Assembly (NCBI RefSeq): GCF_013336795.1
Contig: NZ_JAAFZT010000020.1
Location: 84,465-148,464, forward strand
Source of the DNA: Alteripontixanthobacter muriae
Lineage (GTDB): Bacteria; Pseudomonadota; Alphaproteobacteria; Sphingomonadales; Sphingomonadaceae
DNA length: 64,000 bases
Direction: 5' to 3'
The notes beneath the pieces were generated by a model, which did no database searches, was not told the origin of the DNA, and worked only from the letters and a program-made list of their open reading frames with translations. The translations under genes and the position numbers were made by a program. The first letter of the stretch is position 1; each line of letters opens with the position of its first letter. Below are positions 57,391 through 64,000 of this stretch, piece by piece.

Positions 57391-60048
57391 TCAGAAGCGA
57401 TAACGAACGGAACCGCCATAGGTACGCGGCTGGTTGGGATAGCCCGAAAGCGACCCCGCCTGTGCCACGGAGTCGAACACTGACAGCAGGTAACGATCGT
57501 TCAGCAGGTTCCGGCCCCAGGCGGAGATTTCCAGCCCGTTTTCGAAAGCAATGGTCAGCGACGCATTCACGTCGTCCACCTGGCGGCGGAACGGACGCGC
57601 CGCGGCAATCGCCGCCGCCTGTCCACCGGCAAGGAACCCGGGCAGGCCATCGATGATCTGCGTTTCGGATTCGTAATGGTAGTCCCCGCGCAGGATCACG
57701 CGGTCGCCATTGCCGAGTTCCTTGTCATACTGCGCCGCAAAAGTAGCGGACAGTTCGGGGATTCCGGCCACCTGGAAGCCCGAGAGGTCGCCGATCGCGC
57801 TGTTCGGGAAGCTGTCGTATTTCGGGTTCAGATAGGTGAACGACGTGTTGAGCGTCAGTTCGTCCGACGGGCGGGCGATGCCTTCAAATTCGATGCCGAA
57901 GGTTTCCTGCAGACCGGCATTCGCCAGCGCAAAGCCGGTGCCGGTGAAGATGTTCGACTGGAAGCCGTCGATCTCCTGCTGGAACACGGTCAGGTTCGCG
58001 CCCGCAAAACCCCAATCGGCCTTGATTCCGGCTTCATAGACGGTCGATTCCTCAGGTCCTGCAAAACGCGAACCGGTCGTCAGATTGGGCAGGAGCAGCC
58101 CGGCCTGCGTCAGCGCGGCTATGTCGCTGGCCAGCGGACGGCTGTCGCGCGACAGGTTGAAGGAACTCGCCTTGAAACCGGTCGCGTAGGAAGCATAGAC
58201 GTTGATCTGGCGCGACACGTCATAAGCGAGACGAATGGTGTAGCTGAAATTGTCGTCGTCGGTCCGGCCATCCTCGACGGCATTCGGCACGTTGAGGAAC
58301 GGCGGCTGGAACTGGAGGCTGCGCAAGGCGATCAGCGGGTTCAATGCCGGGTTGAGGTCGTTCGCATCGGCGAAAGCCTGCACTCCAGCCGAGACTGCCC
58401 CGAAGCCCGCCGGATTGGCTGCGGCGAATGCGCCGATTTCCGCTGCCGTGGCAGGGCGTCCGAGGCCGAGAAGCCCGCCGACCTGCTGCGACAGGCCCTG
58501 CTGGAAGATACCCGCATTGCCGATGGCCCGCAGATTCAGCCCGGAGAAGACGTCACCGGAAATCACGTTCGTGGTGATCGCCTTCTTGTCGTTGGTGTAA
58601 TTGCCGCCCAGCGTCAGCGTCAGCCCGTCGATCAGTTCGAAATCGACCTGACCGAAGGCGCTATAAGCCTCATTGGTCAGATTGTAGCTTTCGTCCGAAC
58701 CCTGCCCGTCGGCAAAGAACTGCCCCTGGAAGCGAGTGGGGTCACCGAGGATCGTACCGATCGTGCCTTCGAGCAAGGGCACGTTGAATGCGCCGTTCGA
58801 TGCACCCTGGATGAGCAGGTCGGCATAGGGGCGGAAATCGTCGCCGAACTGCAACTGGCTGAACTGGTCGACTTCCTCGTTGAAGTAATAGCCGCCCAGC
58901 AGCAGGCTGATCCGGTCGGTGATGTCACCCGCCAGGCGCAGTTCCTGCGTGAAAGTGTCGATGGCGATATCGTCCGACTTGCGGCCGATCAGGTCGGCGC
59001 TGGTGAAGTCGGCATCCTGGTTGGTGAAGGCGCGCGATTCGCGATAGGCGGTGATCGAGGTCAGCGTGAAGTCGCCGAGTTCGTAGTCGAGCTGGCCCGA
59101 AATGCCGTAATTCTCGATGTCGTTGAGCGAGTCGAAATTGTTGTAGATGACGTCGTCGAAACGATCCGCCGGGTCGTTGACGCGGCCACCGACGGCAAAG
59201 ACCGCCTGCGTTGCGGGTGACTGGCGCAGATTGATGACGCCGCAGCAGAGTTCATCGACCTTGTCGTAATCGGCGATGATACGCGCTCGAAGCGGCCCGC
59301 CGTTTTCGAACAGTGCCTGTCCGCGCACGAACCAGCGATCGCGGTCGTTCACATCGTTGCCGGTGTTGGCGTCGAACAGATAGCCGTCGCGCTTGTTGAT
59401 GCCGCCAGCCAGGCTGACTGCAACCGAATCGGTGATCGGGCCGGTCAGCAGACCTTTGAGCACCTTCGAATCGAAATTGCCGTAGGAGGCATCGACCTGC
59501 CCGCCGAAGCTGAACTCAGGCTCCTGCGTGACGATGGAGATGACGCCAGCCGAGGCATTCTTGCCGAACAGGGTGGACTGCGGCCCGCGCAGAACCTCGA
59601 TCCGGGCAACGTCGGGAAGATCGGAGATCTGCGATGCCGTGCGGCTGCGATAGACGCCGTCGACGAACACGCCGACCGAAGGTTCGATACCGGCATTGTT
59701 CGCGCCATTGCCGAAGCCGCGAATGATGAAGTTGGTGTTGGCGGAGCTTTGCAGCTGCTGAACCCGCAGCGACGGCACGACCGACTGCAGATCCTGCAGG
59801 TCGCGGATTTGAGCGCGCTCGAGCGTTTCCGCCGTCGTCACCGTGACGGCGACCGGAATTTCCTGCAACGTCTGGGCGCGCTTCGTTGCGGTCACGACGA
59901 TCTGGTTGCCGACTGCCGAATCCTGGCTCAGTTCGAAATTGTCATCGTCGGGGTTGGGTTCGGCGGGGTTCACTTCCTGGGCGAAAGCGACGCCGGGAAG
60001 AAGGAAAGCAAAGGCGGCGGCGCCGGACAGAAGGGCGGCACGATTCAT
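57391..60048 (-). CDS. TonB-dependent outer-membrane receptor
   Basis: 885 residues from ATG 60048 (a TTG at 60057 gives three more). Signal peptide ends at VAFAQ. A TonB-box-like VVTATKRAQTLQEIP is followed by the plug domain (VEVLRGPQSTLFGKNA-type block) and a barrel ending in a terminal Phe after the YGGSVRYRF motif. Imports a scarce nutrient, perhaps an iron complex, carbohydrate or plant compound; substrate not shown. No neighbouring transport regulator, ExbB/D or catabolic gene is evident. Confidence 0.93.
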   Translation of the reverse strand: MNRAALLSGAAAFAFLLPGVAFAQEVNPAEPNPDDDNFELSQDSAVGNQIVVTATKRAQTLQEIPVAVTVTTAETLERAQIRDLQDLQSVVPSLRVQQLQSSANTNFIIRGFGNGANNAGIEPSVGVFVDGVYRSRTASQISDLPDVARIEVLRGPQSTLFGKNASAGVISIVTQEPEFSFGGQVDASYGNFDSKVLKGLLTGPITDSVAVSLAGGINKRDGYLFDANTGNDVNDRDRWFVRGQALFENGGPLRARIIADYDKVDELCCGVINLRQSPATQAVFAVGGRVNDPADRFDDVIYNNFDSLNDIENYGISGQLDYELGDFTLTSITAYRESRAFTNQDADFTSADLIGRKSDDIAIDTFTQELRLAGDITDRISLLLGGYYFNEEVDQFSQLQFGDDFRPYADLLIQGASNGAFNVPLLEGTIGTILGDPTRFQGQFFADGQGSDESYNLTNEAYSAFGQVDFELIDGLTLTLGGNYTNDKKAITTNVISGDVFSGLNLRAIGNAGIFQQGLSQQVGGLLGLGRPATAAEIGAFAAANPAGFGAVSAGVQAFADANDLNPALNPLIALRSLQFQPPFLNVPNAVEDGRTDDDNFSYTIRLAYDVSRQINVYASYATGFKASSFNLSRDSRPLASDIAALTQAGLLLPNLTTGSRFAGPEESTVYEAGIKADWGFAGANLTVFQQEIDGFQSNIFTGTGFALANAGLQETFGIEFEGIARPSDELTLNTSFTYLNPKYDSFPNSAIGDLSGFQVAGIPELSATFAAQYDKELGNGDRVILRGDYHYESETQIIDGLPGFLAGGQAAAIAAARPFRRQVDDVNASLTIAFENGLEISAWGRNLLNDRYLLSVFDSVAQAGSLSGYPNQPRTYGGSVRYRF

Positions 60049-60383
60049 GGTCTTCAAAGCTGGACATCCTCATGATTACGGCGCTTTCGTCACATGGCTG
60101 TCACACGGAACTGCCAAGTCCTGAGCACTCGTTTCTGGGCGCGGGATAAGGCTGGGTTCATCATATCTCAAGCAGGAACGGCAATTATCGTTCAAACGGC
60201 CGCGCGAATGTTGCCGCTTCGACACAGCGCTGCGCTTGCTGCATCGCACCATATCGGCTAGAGACGCGCGCGACTGCCGGATCACGGCCGGTTCGCGGTT
60301 CGCCATAGCGGCAGCCGCATTCGTTCACGGCCTCGTTTCCGGCGCCAGCAGGCAACCATACTAACACGAAAGTTCCCCAGGCG
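60049..60383. other. Intergenic region between TonB receptor and typA
   Basis: Holds the start regions of both genes. Small frames here look like chance high-GC frames. On the minus strand TATGAT near 60158 is the best -10 candidate for the receptor gene; a -35 partner at the right spacing is not convincing. No riboswitch, tRNA or repeat was seen. Confidence 0.6.
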
Positions 60384-62207
60384 ATGACCGCTTCCTTACG
60401 CAATGTGGCGATTATCGCCCACGTCGATCACGGCAAGACCACACTTGTCGACCAGCTCTTCCGTCAGTCCGGCACCTTCCGCGAAAATCAGCGGGTCGAG
60501 GAACGGGCGATGGATTCGAACGATCTGGAAAAGGAACGCGGGATCACCATTCTCGCCAAGTGCACCAGTGTCGAATGGAACGACATGCGCATCAACATCG
60601 TCGATACGCCCGGCCACGCCGATTTCGGCGGTGAGGTTGAGCGCATCCTGTCGATGGTCGATGGCGTTATCCTGCTGGTCGACAGCAGCGAAGGCGCGAT
60701 GCCGCAGACCAAGTTCGTCACCGGCAAGGCGCTGGCGCTGGGGCTGAAGCCCATCGTCGTCGTCAACAAGATCGACCGCCCCGATGGCCGCCCGCAGGAA
60801 GTGCTGGACGAGGTCTTCGACCTGTTCGTCAGCCTGGATGCGAATGACGAACAGCTCGACTTCCCCGTGCTCTACGCCTCTGGCCGTAACGGCTACGCCA
60901 GCACCGACATGGAAGCGCGCGAGGGCGATCTGACGCCGCTGTTCGAGAAGATCGTCGAGCATGTTCCTGCACCGGCAGCGGACAAGGACGGCCCGTTCAA
61001 GTTCCTCGTCACCCTGCTCGACCGTGACAATTTCCTTGGCCGCATCCTCACCGGCCTGGTTGCCAGCGGGTCGATCAAGGTGAACGATCCGATTCACGCG
61101 CTGAACAATGACGGCAAGGTCGTCGAAGCCGGCCGTGCATCCAAGATCCTCGCGTTCCGCGGGTTGGAACGCGTCCCGGTCGAACAGGCGAATGCCGGTG
61201 ACATCATCTCCATTGCGGGCATGACCACGGCGACCGTGGCCGACACCATCGCCAACCCCGAAGTGACCGAACCGCTGCACGCGCAGCCGATCGACCCGCC
61301 GACGCTGTCGATGCGCTTCTCCGTGAACGACAGCCCGATGGCCGGCCGCGAAGGCACCAAGGTGACCAGCCGCATGATCCGCGACCGCCTGGCGCGCGAA
61401 GCGGAAAGCAATGTCGCCATCCGTGTTACCGAAAGCGCCGACAAGGACAGCTTCGAAGTCGCAGGCCGCGGCGAATTGCAGCTGGGCGTGCTCATCGAAA
61501 CGATGCGCCGCGAAGGCTTCGAACTCGGCATCAGCCGCCCCCGCGTGCTGTTCCAGACGGACGAGAACGGCAACCGCACCGAACCTTATGAAACCGTCGT
61601 CATTGACGTGGACGAGGAACATTCGGGAACGGTCGTGGAAAAGATGGCGGCCCGCAAGGGCGAGATGACCGACATGCGCCCCAGCGGCGGCGGCAAGACC
61701 CGGATCACCTTCTCCGCACCCTCGCGCGGGCTGATCGGCTATCACGGCGAATTTCTGTCCGACACGCGCGGCACCGGCATCATGAACCGGCTGTTCGAGA
61801 AGTACGGTCCATACAAGGGGACGATCGAAGGCCGCGCCAATGGCGTGCTCATTTCAAACGGAACGGGCGAAGCGGTCGGTTACGCGCTGAATGCGCTGGA
61901 AGATCGGGGCGAGTTGATGATCGTGCCGCAGCAGAAGATCTACGAAGGCATGATCATCGGCGAAAATGCGAAGCCGCAGGATCTCGAAGTCAACCCGATG
62001 AAGTCGAAGCAGCTCACCAACTTCCGCTCCACGGGCAAGGACGATGCCATTCGCCTGACCCCGCCGCGCGTGATGACGCTGGAACAGGCCATCGCCTATA
62101 TCGACAATGATGAAATGGTCGAAGTGACGCCGGAAACGATCCGCCTGCGCAAGGCCATCCTCGATCCGAACGAGCGCAAGAAGGCGAGCCGCCGCGTCGA
62201 GGACTGA
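60384..62207 (+). CDS. typA: Ribosome-associated GTPase TypA/BipA
   Basis: 607 residues. Translational GTPase: G1 [10 protein letters not shown]2 in RGITILAK, G3 [11 protein letters not shown]4 NKIDR and G5 ASGRNG, then beta-barrel, two EF-G-like alpha/beta domains and the TypA C-terminal domain with [17 protein letters not shown] and [15 protein letters not shown]. TypA aids ribosome assembly and stress adaptation, often at low temperature. A hairpin terminator follows. Confidence 0.98.
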   Translation: MTASLRNVAIIAHVDHGKTTLVDQLFRQSGTFRENQRVEERAMDSNDLEKERGITILAKCTSVEWNDMRINIVDTPGHADFGGEVERILSMVDGVILLVDSSEGAMPQTKFVTGKALALGLKPIVVVNKIDRPDGRPQEVLDEVFDLFVSLDANDEQLDFPVLYASGRNGYASTDMEAREGDLTPLFEKIVEHVPAPAADKDGPFKFLVTLLDRDNFLGRILTGLVASGSIKVNDPIHALNNDGKVVEAGRASKILAFRGLERVPVEQANAGDIISIAGMTTATVADTIANPEVTEPLHAQPIDPPTLSMRFSVNDSPMAGREGTKVTSRMIRDRLAREAESNVAIRVTESADKDSFEVAGRGELQLGVLIETMRREGFELGISRPRVLFQTDENGNRTEPYETVVIDVDEEHSGTVVEKMAARKGEMTDMRPSGGGKTRITFSAPSRGLIGYHGEFLSDTRGTGIMNRLFEKYGPYKGTIEGRANGVLISNGTGEAVGYALNALEDRGELMIVPQQKIYEGMIIGENAKPQDLEVNPMKSKQLTNFRSTGKDDAIRLTPPRVMTLEQAIAYIDNDEMVEVTPETIRLRKAILDPNERKKASRRVED

Positions 62208-62244
62208 TATCGAGGCGTTTGGGCGTCGGTTCCATCAGGTGACA

Positions 62245-62286
62245 AAGCCGCACATCTGCTACTTGCAGTTGTGCGGCTTCTGTTTT
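62245..62286 (+). terminator. Terminator after typA
   Basis: Ten-pair perfect stem AAGCCGCACA / TGTGCGGCTT (62245-62254 with 62270-62279), inner CTGC / GCAG, then TGTTTT. Ends about 10 bases before the convergent ZIP-like gene. Confidence 0.8.
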
Positions 62287-62297
62287 GGCAGATGAAT

Positions 62298-63053
62298 TCA
62301 GAGCGTTCTCTCGGCGATGACCATCAACCCGAACAGCGCAGCCCCGGCGCCGAACGGCAGGAAGCGGCTGTCGCGATCTTCGGGCAGTTCCTCCTTCAGC
62401 ACGTTGAGAATGATCCCGCCCGATACGAAGGCGAACACGCAACCGATCGCGATCGGTGGCAGTTCGACATGTAATCCGGCCAGCCACCCGCCCATCACCG
62501 CGGCGACGATGATCCATCGCCCGATCTTGTCGTAAGCTTCCGCATGATCGCGCCGCATGCCGAGATCGGCAGTGACGAAATGCAGCACCATCGCGCCGAA
62601 ATAAAGAATGAGCGAGACCGCCCCCATCTCCTCGCGATTGTTGAGCAAATAGCCGATCAGGAAGTTGAGCACCGAGAAACTGGCGATGTGCAGCCACAGC
62701 ACATCCTCCCTCATCCGGTCGCCCTCGCCACGGTGGCGGCTCTCCTGCCGGGATTGCCGCACTCTGCGCTCCAGCCCGAAAAACACCATCAGACCTAGAA
62801 GACCGAGGCCGTAAACGAGGCTTTCCACCCTGACCGGATCACGACCCGCAATAGACGAAATCTCCGCCGAATGGGCGCCCAGGTCGGGCAGAACATGCAG
62901 GAAGACATAGGAAACCGCCACCCCACCGGCAAAGGAGAGGAAGCGGTTGCGCGGCAGGCTTTCGAGCCATTCCAGCCTCCCGATAAACAGATGGATCGCC
63001 GCGAAACCCAGGGCCATCGCCGCTGTCACCAGAGTTAGGGAAAGGGCCGCCAT
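62298..63053 (-). CDS. ZIP-like integral membrane protein
   Basis: 251 residues from ATG 63053 (MAALSLTLVTAAMALGF); the frame extends upstream over the putP start region without homology. About seven or eight hydrophobic segments, with a charged loop at about 92-115. Histidine-containing blocks (FLHVLPDLG, LHFVTADLG) and GGIILNVLKEELPE recall ZIP metal transporters, but the HExxH-like pair is incomplete, so the assignment is tentative. Transport of zinc or another cation is a guess. Confidence 0.6.
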   Translation of the reverse strand: MAALSLTLVTAAMALGFAAIHLFIGRLEWLESLPRNRFLSFAGGVAVSYVFLHVLPDLGAHSAEISSIAGRDPVRVESLVYGLGLLGLMVFFGLERRVRQSRQESRHRGEGDRMREDVLWLHIASFSVLNFLIGYLLNNREEMGAVSLILYFGAMVLHFVTADLGMRRDHAEAYDKIGRWIIVAAVMGGWLAGLHVELPPIAIGCVFAFVSGGIILNVLKEELPEDRDSRFLPFGAGAALFGLMVIAERTL

Positions 63054-63135
63054 ACGGCCTGCCAACGGTCCGCCGCTGTGAGGGTTCCGCCCGCCGCTGG
63101 TGACAATGCGTCCGCCATTCCCTATTGCCCCGGCC

Positions 63136-64000
63136 ATGCAGACCGGAACCCTGATCTCCCTCGCTCTCTATTTCATCCTGATGATCGCCATCGGTCTTTA
63201 CGCATGGCGCAAATCCACCGCCGACAGCGAAGGCTATCTCCTCGGAGGGCGGAACCTGCATCCTGCCGTGGCGGCGCTGTCCGCCGGCGCATCGGACATG
63301 TCTGGCTGGCTGCTCCTCGGCCTGCCGGGTGCGCTGTATGCGGCGGGGCTGGTCGAGGCCTGGATCGGCATCGGCCTGTTCGTCGGCGCTTTCGCGAACT
63401 GGATCATCGTCGCCCCTCGCTTGCGCCGCCAGACGGAGGATTTCGGCAATGCGCTGACCATTCCGCAATTCCTGGCAAACAAGTTCCCCGATCGTGCCAT
63501 CGCCTTGCGGGTGACCAGCGCGATCATCATCGTGCTGTTCTTCACCGTCTATACGGCGGCGGGCCTCGTCGGCGGGGGCAAATTGTTCGTGACCAGCTTC
63601 GCCAATCTGTTCGGCGATACGGGTATGAGCGACTACATGACCGGCATCTGGCTGACGGCCGGCGTGGTGCTCGCCTACACGATGGTCGGTGGGTTCCTGG
63701 CTGTGAGCCTGACCGACTTCGTGCAGGGCTGCATCATGGTTGTCGCGTTGGTGTTGATGCCACTGGTGGTCATGTTCGGGCCCGGAGGCAGCGCGGGTGA
63801 ATCGCTCACCACCGTGCAACCCGGCTTTCTCAGCCTGACCGAAGGACTGACGGCAATCGGTTTCCTGTCGGCGGTGACATGGGGTCTCGGCTATTTCGGT
63901 CAGCCGCACATCATCGTGCGCTTCATGGCCGTGCGTAGCGTGGAAGACGTGGCGACCGCGCGCAATATTGGCATGATCTGGATGGGCGTCGCGCTGATCG
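63136..64000 (+). CDS. putP: Sodium/proline symporter PutP (partial, C-terminus beyond window)
   Basis: From ATG 63136 open to the right edge (288 residues). SSSF-family transporter: early helix SLALYFILMIAIGLYAW, then GASDMSGWLLLGLPGA with Asp54 and Ser56, equivalent to the sodium-site Asp55/Ser57 of E. coli PutP, and further helices. Takes up proline with sodium, as carbon source or osmoprotectant. Divergent from the ZIP-like gene. Open frame at the edge, so no stop is visible. Confidence 0.9.
   Translation, partial: MQTGTLISLALYFILMIAIGLYAWRKSTADSEGYLLGGRNLHPAVAALSAGASDMSGWLLLGLPGALYAAGLVEAWIGIGLFVGAFANWIIVAPRLRRQTEDFGNALTIPQFLANKFPDRAIALRVTSAIIIVLFFTVYTAAGLVGGGKLFVTSFANLFGDTGMSDYMTGIWLTAGVVLAYTMVGGFLAVSLTDFVQGCIMVVALVLMPLVVMFGPGGSAGESLTTVQPGFLSLTEGLTAIGFLSAVTWGLGYFGQPHIIVRFMAVRSVEDVATARNIGMIWMGVALI

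Noticed and set aside
57676-59220. 514-residue plus ORF inside the TonB receptor gene
   Set aside because: Antisense shadow of the receptor.
60107-60133. Possible EcfG-type promoter (GGAAC, 18 bases, CGTT)
   Set aside because: Spacing is longer than the 16-17 bases of the general stress promoter, and no gene follows at the right place.
60185-60403. 72-residue minus ORF upstream of typA
   Set aside because: Overlaps the typA start; no ribosome site or homology.

Overview
The window is GC-rich, densely coded chromosomal DNA of an alphaproteobacterium, most likely order Sphingomonadales (Erythrobacteraceae or Sphingomonadaceae). The evidence is a split atpHAGDC operon without the F0 genes, the lptD-surA-pdxA-rsmA operon, a CobT-type cobaltochelatase subunit, a large TonB-dependent receptor, and a circularly permuted two-piece tmRNA with tag ANDNEALAIAA. 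The family placement is inference from gene content and protein style; no search was run. No phage, insertion sequence, CRISPR array, rRNA or tRNA gene was seen.

Layout. 1-3.6 kb (minus): a nitroreductase cut by the window edge, cobT, a transaldolase-type aldolase and a DUF4197 lipoprotein. 3.7-8.7 kb: priA, an Fe-S photolyase/cryptochrome of the PhrB class, a glutathione transferase and ogt, a group rich in DNA repair. 8.8-17.6 kb: an unusual membrane-linked trypsin-like protease, the F1 ATP synthase operon with a good terminator, and a secreted prolyl-oligopeptidase-family peptidase. 17.9-23.4 kb: cupredoxin, SDR enzymes, DUF4126, HNH protein, glmU, gph. 23.5-26.5 kb (minus): DUF2066-like protein, hdaA-like, cysE, DUF2794, divergent from purM-purN-sulfotransferase (26.6-29.6 kb). 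29.5-33.3 kb (minus): pepA, a 50-residue DUF2256 zinc-binding protein, holC, a lipoprotein, ndk and an NTF2-like protein. 33.4-39.3 kb: lptD-surA-pdxA-rsmA. 39.3-45.1 kb: glcB, divergent from an M20 hydrolase-astA-astB arginine catabolic operon. 45.2-50.2 kb: a small membrane protein, tmRNA, mscL, lemA with two TPM-domain genes, a Nudix hydrolase and an SDR. 50.2-56 kb: a psp-type mini-operon behind a textbook sigma-54 promoter, recF, and a tesA-like/ybbA/ybbP cluster. 56-64 kb: methyltransferase, TonB receptor, typA, a ZIP-like membrane protein and the start of putP.

Most of the window is housekeeping. The items that go beyond routine annotation are the permuted ssrA gene on the minus strand at about 45.54-45.87 kb; the sigma-54 promoter at 50657-50674 driving an unnamed 43-residue membrane peptide plus PspC; a pdxA reading frame whose conserved N-terminus has no ATG, GTG or TTG start; an M20 deacylase at the head of the ast operon that could stand in for AstE; and small genes easily lost (DUF2256, the 43-residue peptide). 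No clearly new defence, mobile or biosynthetic system was found.
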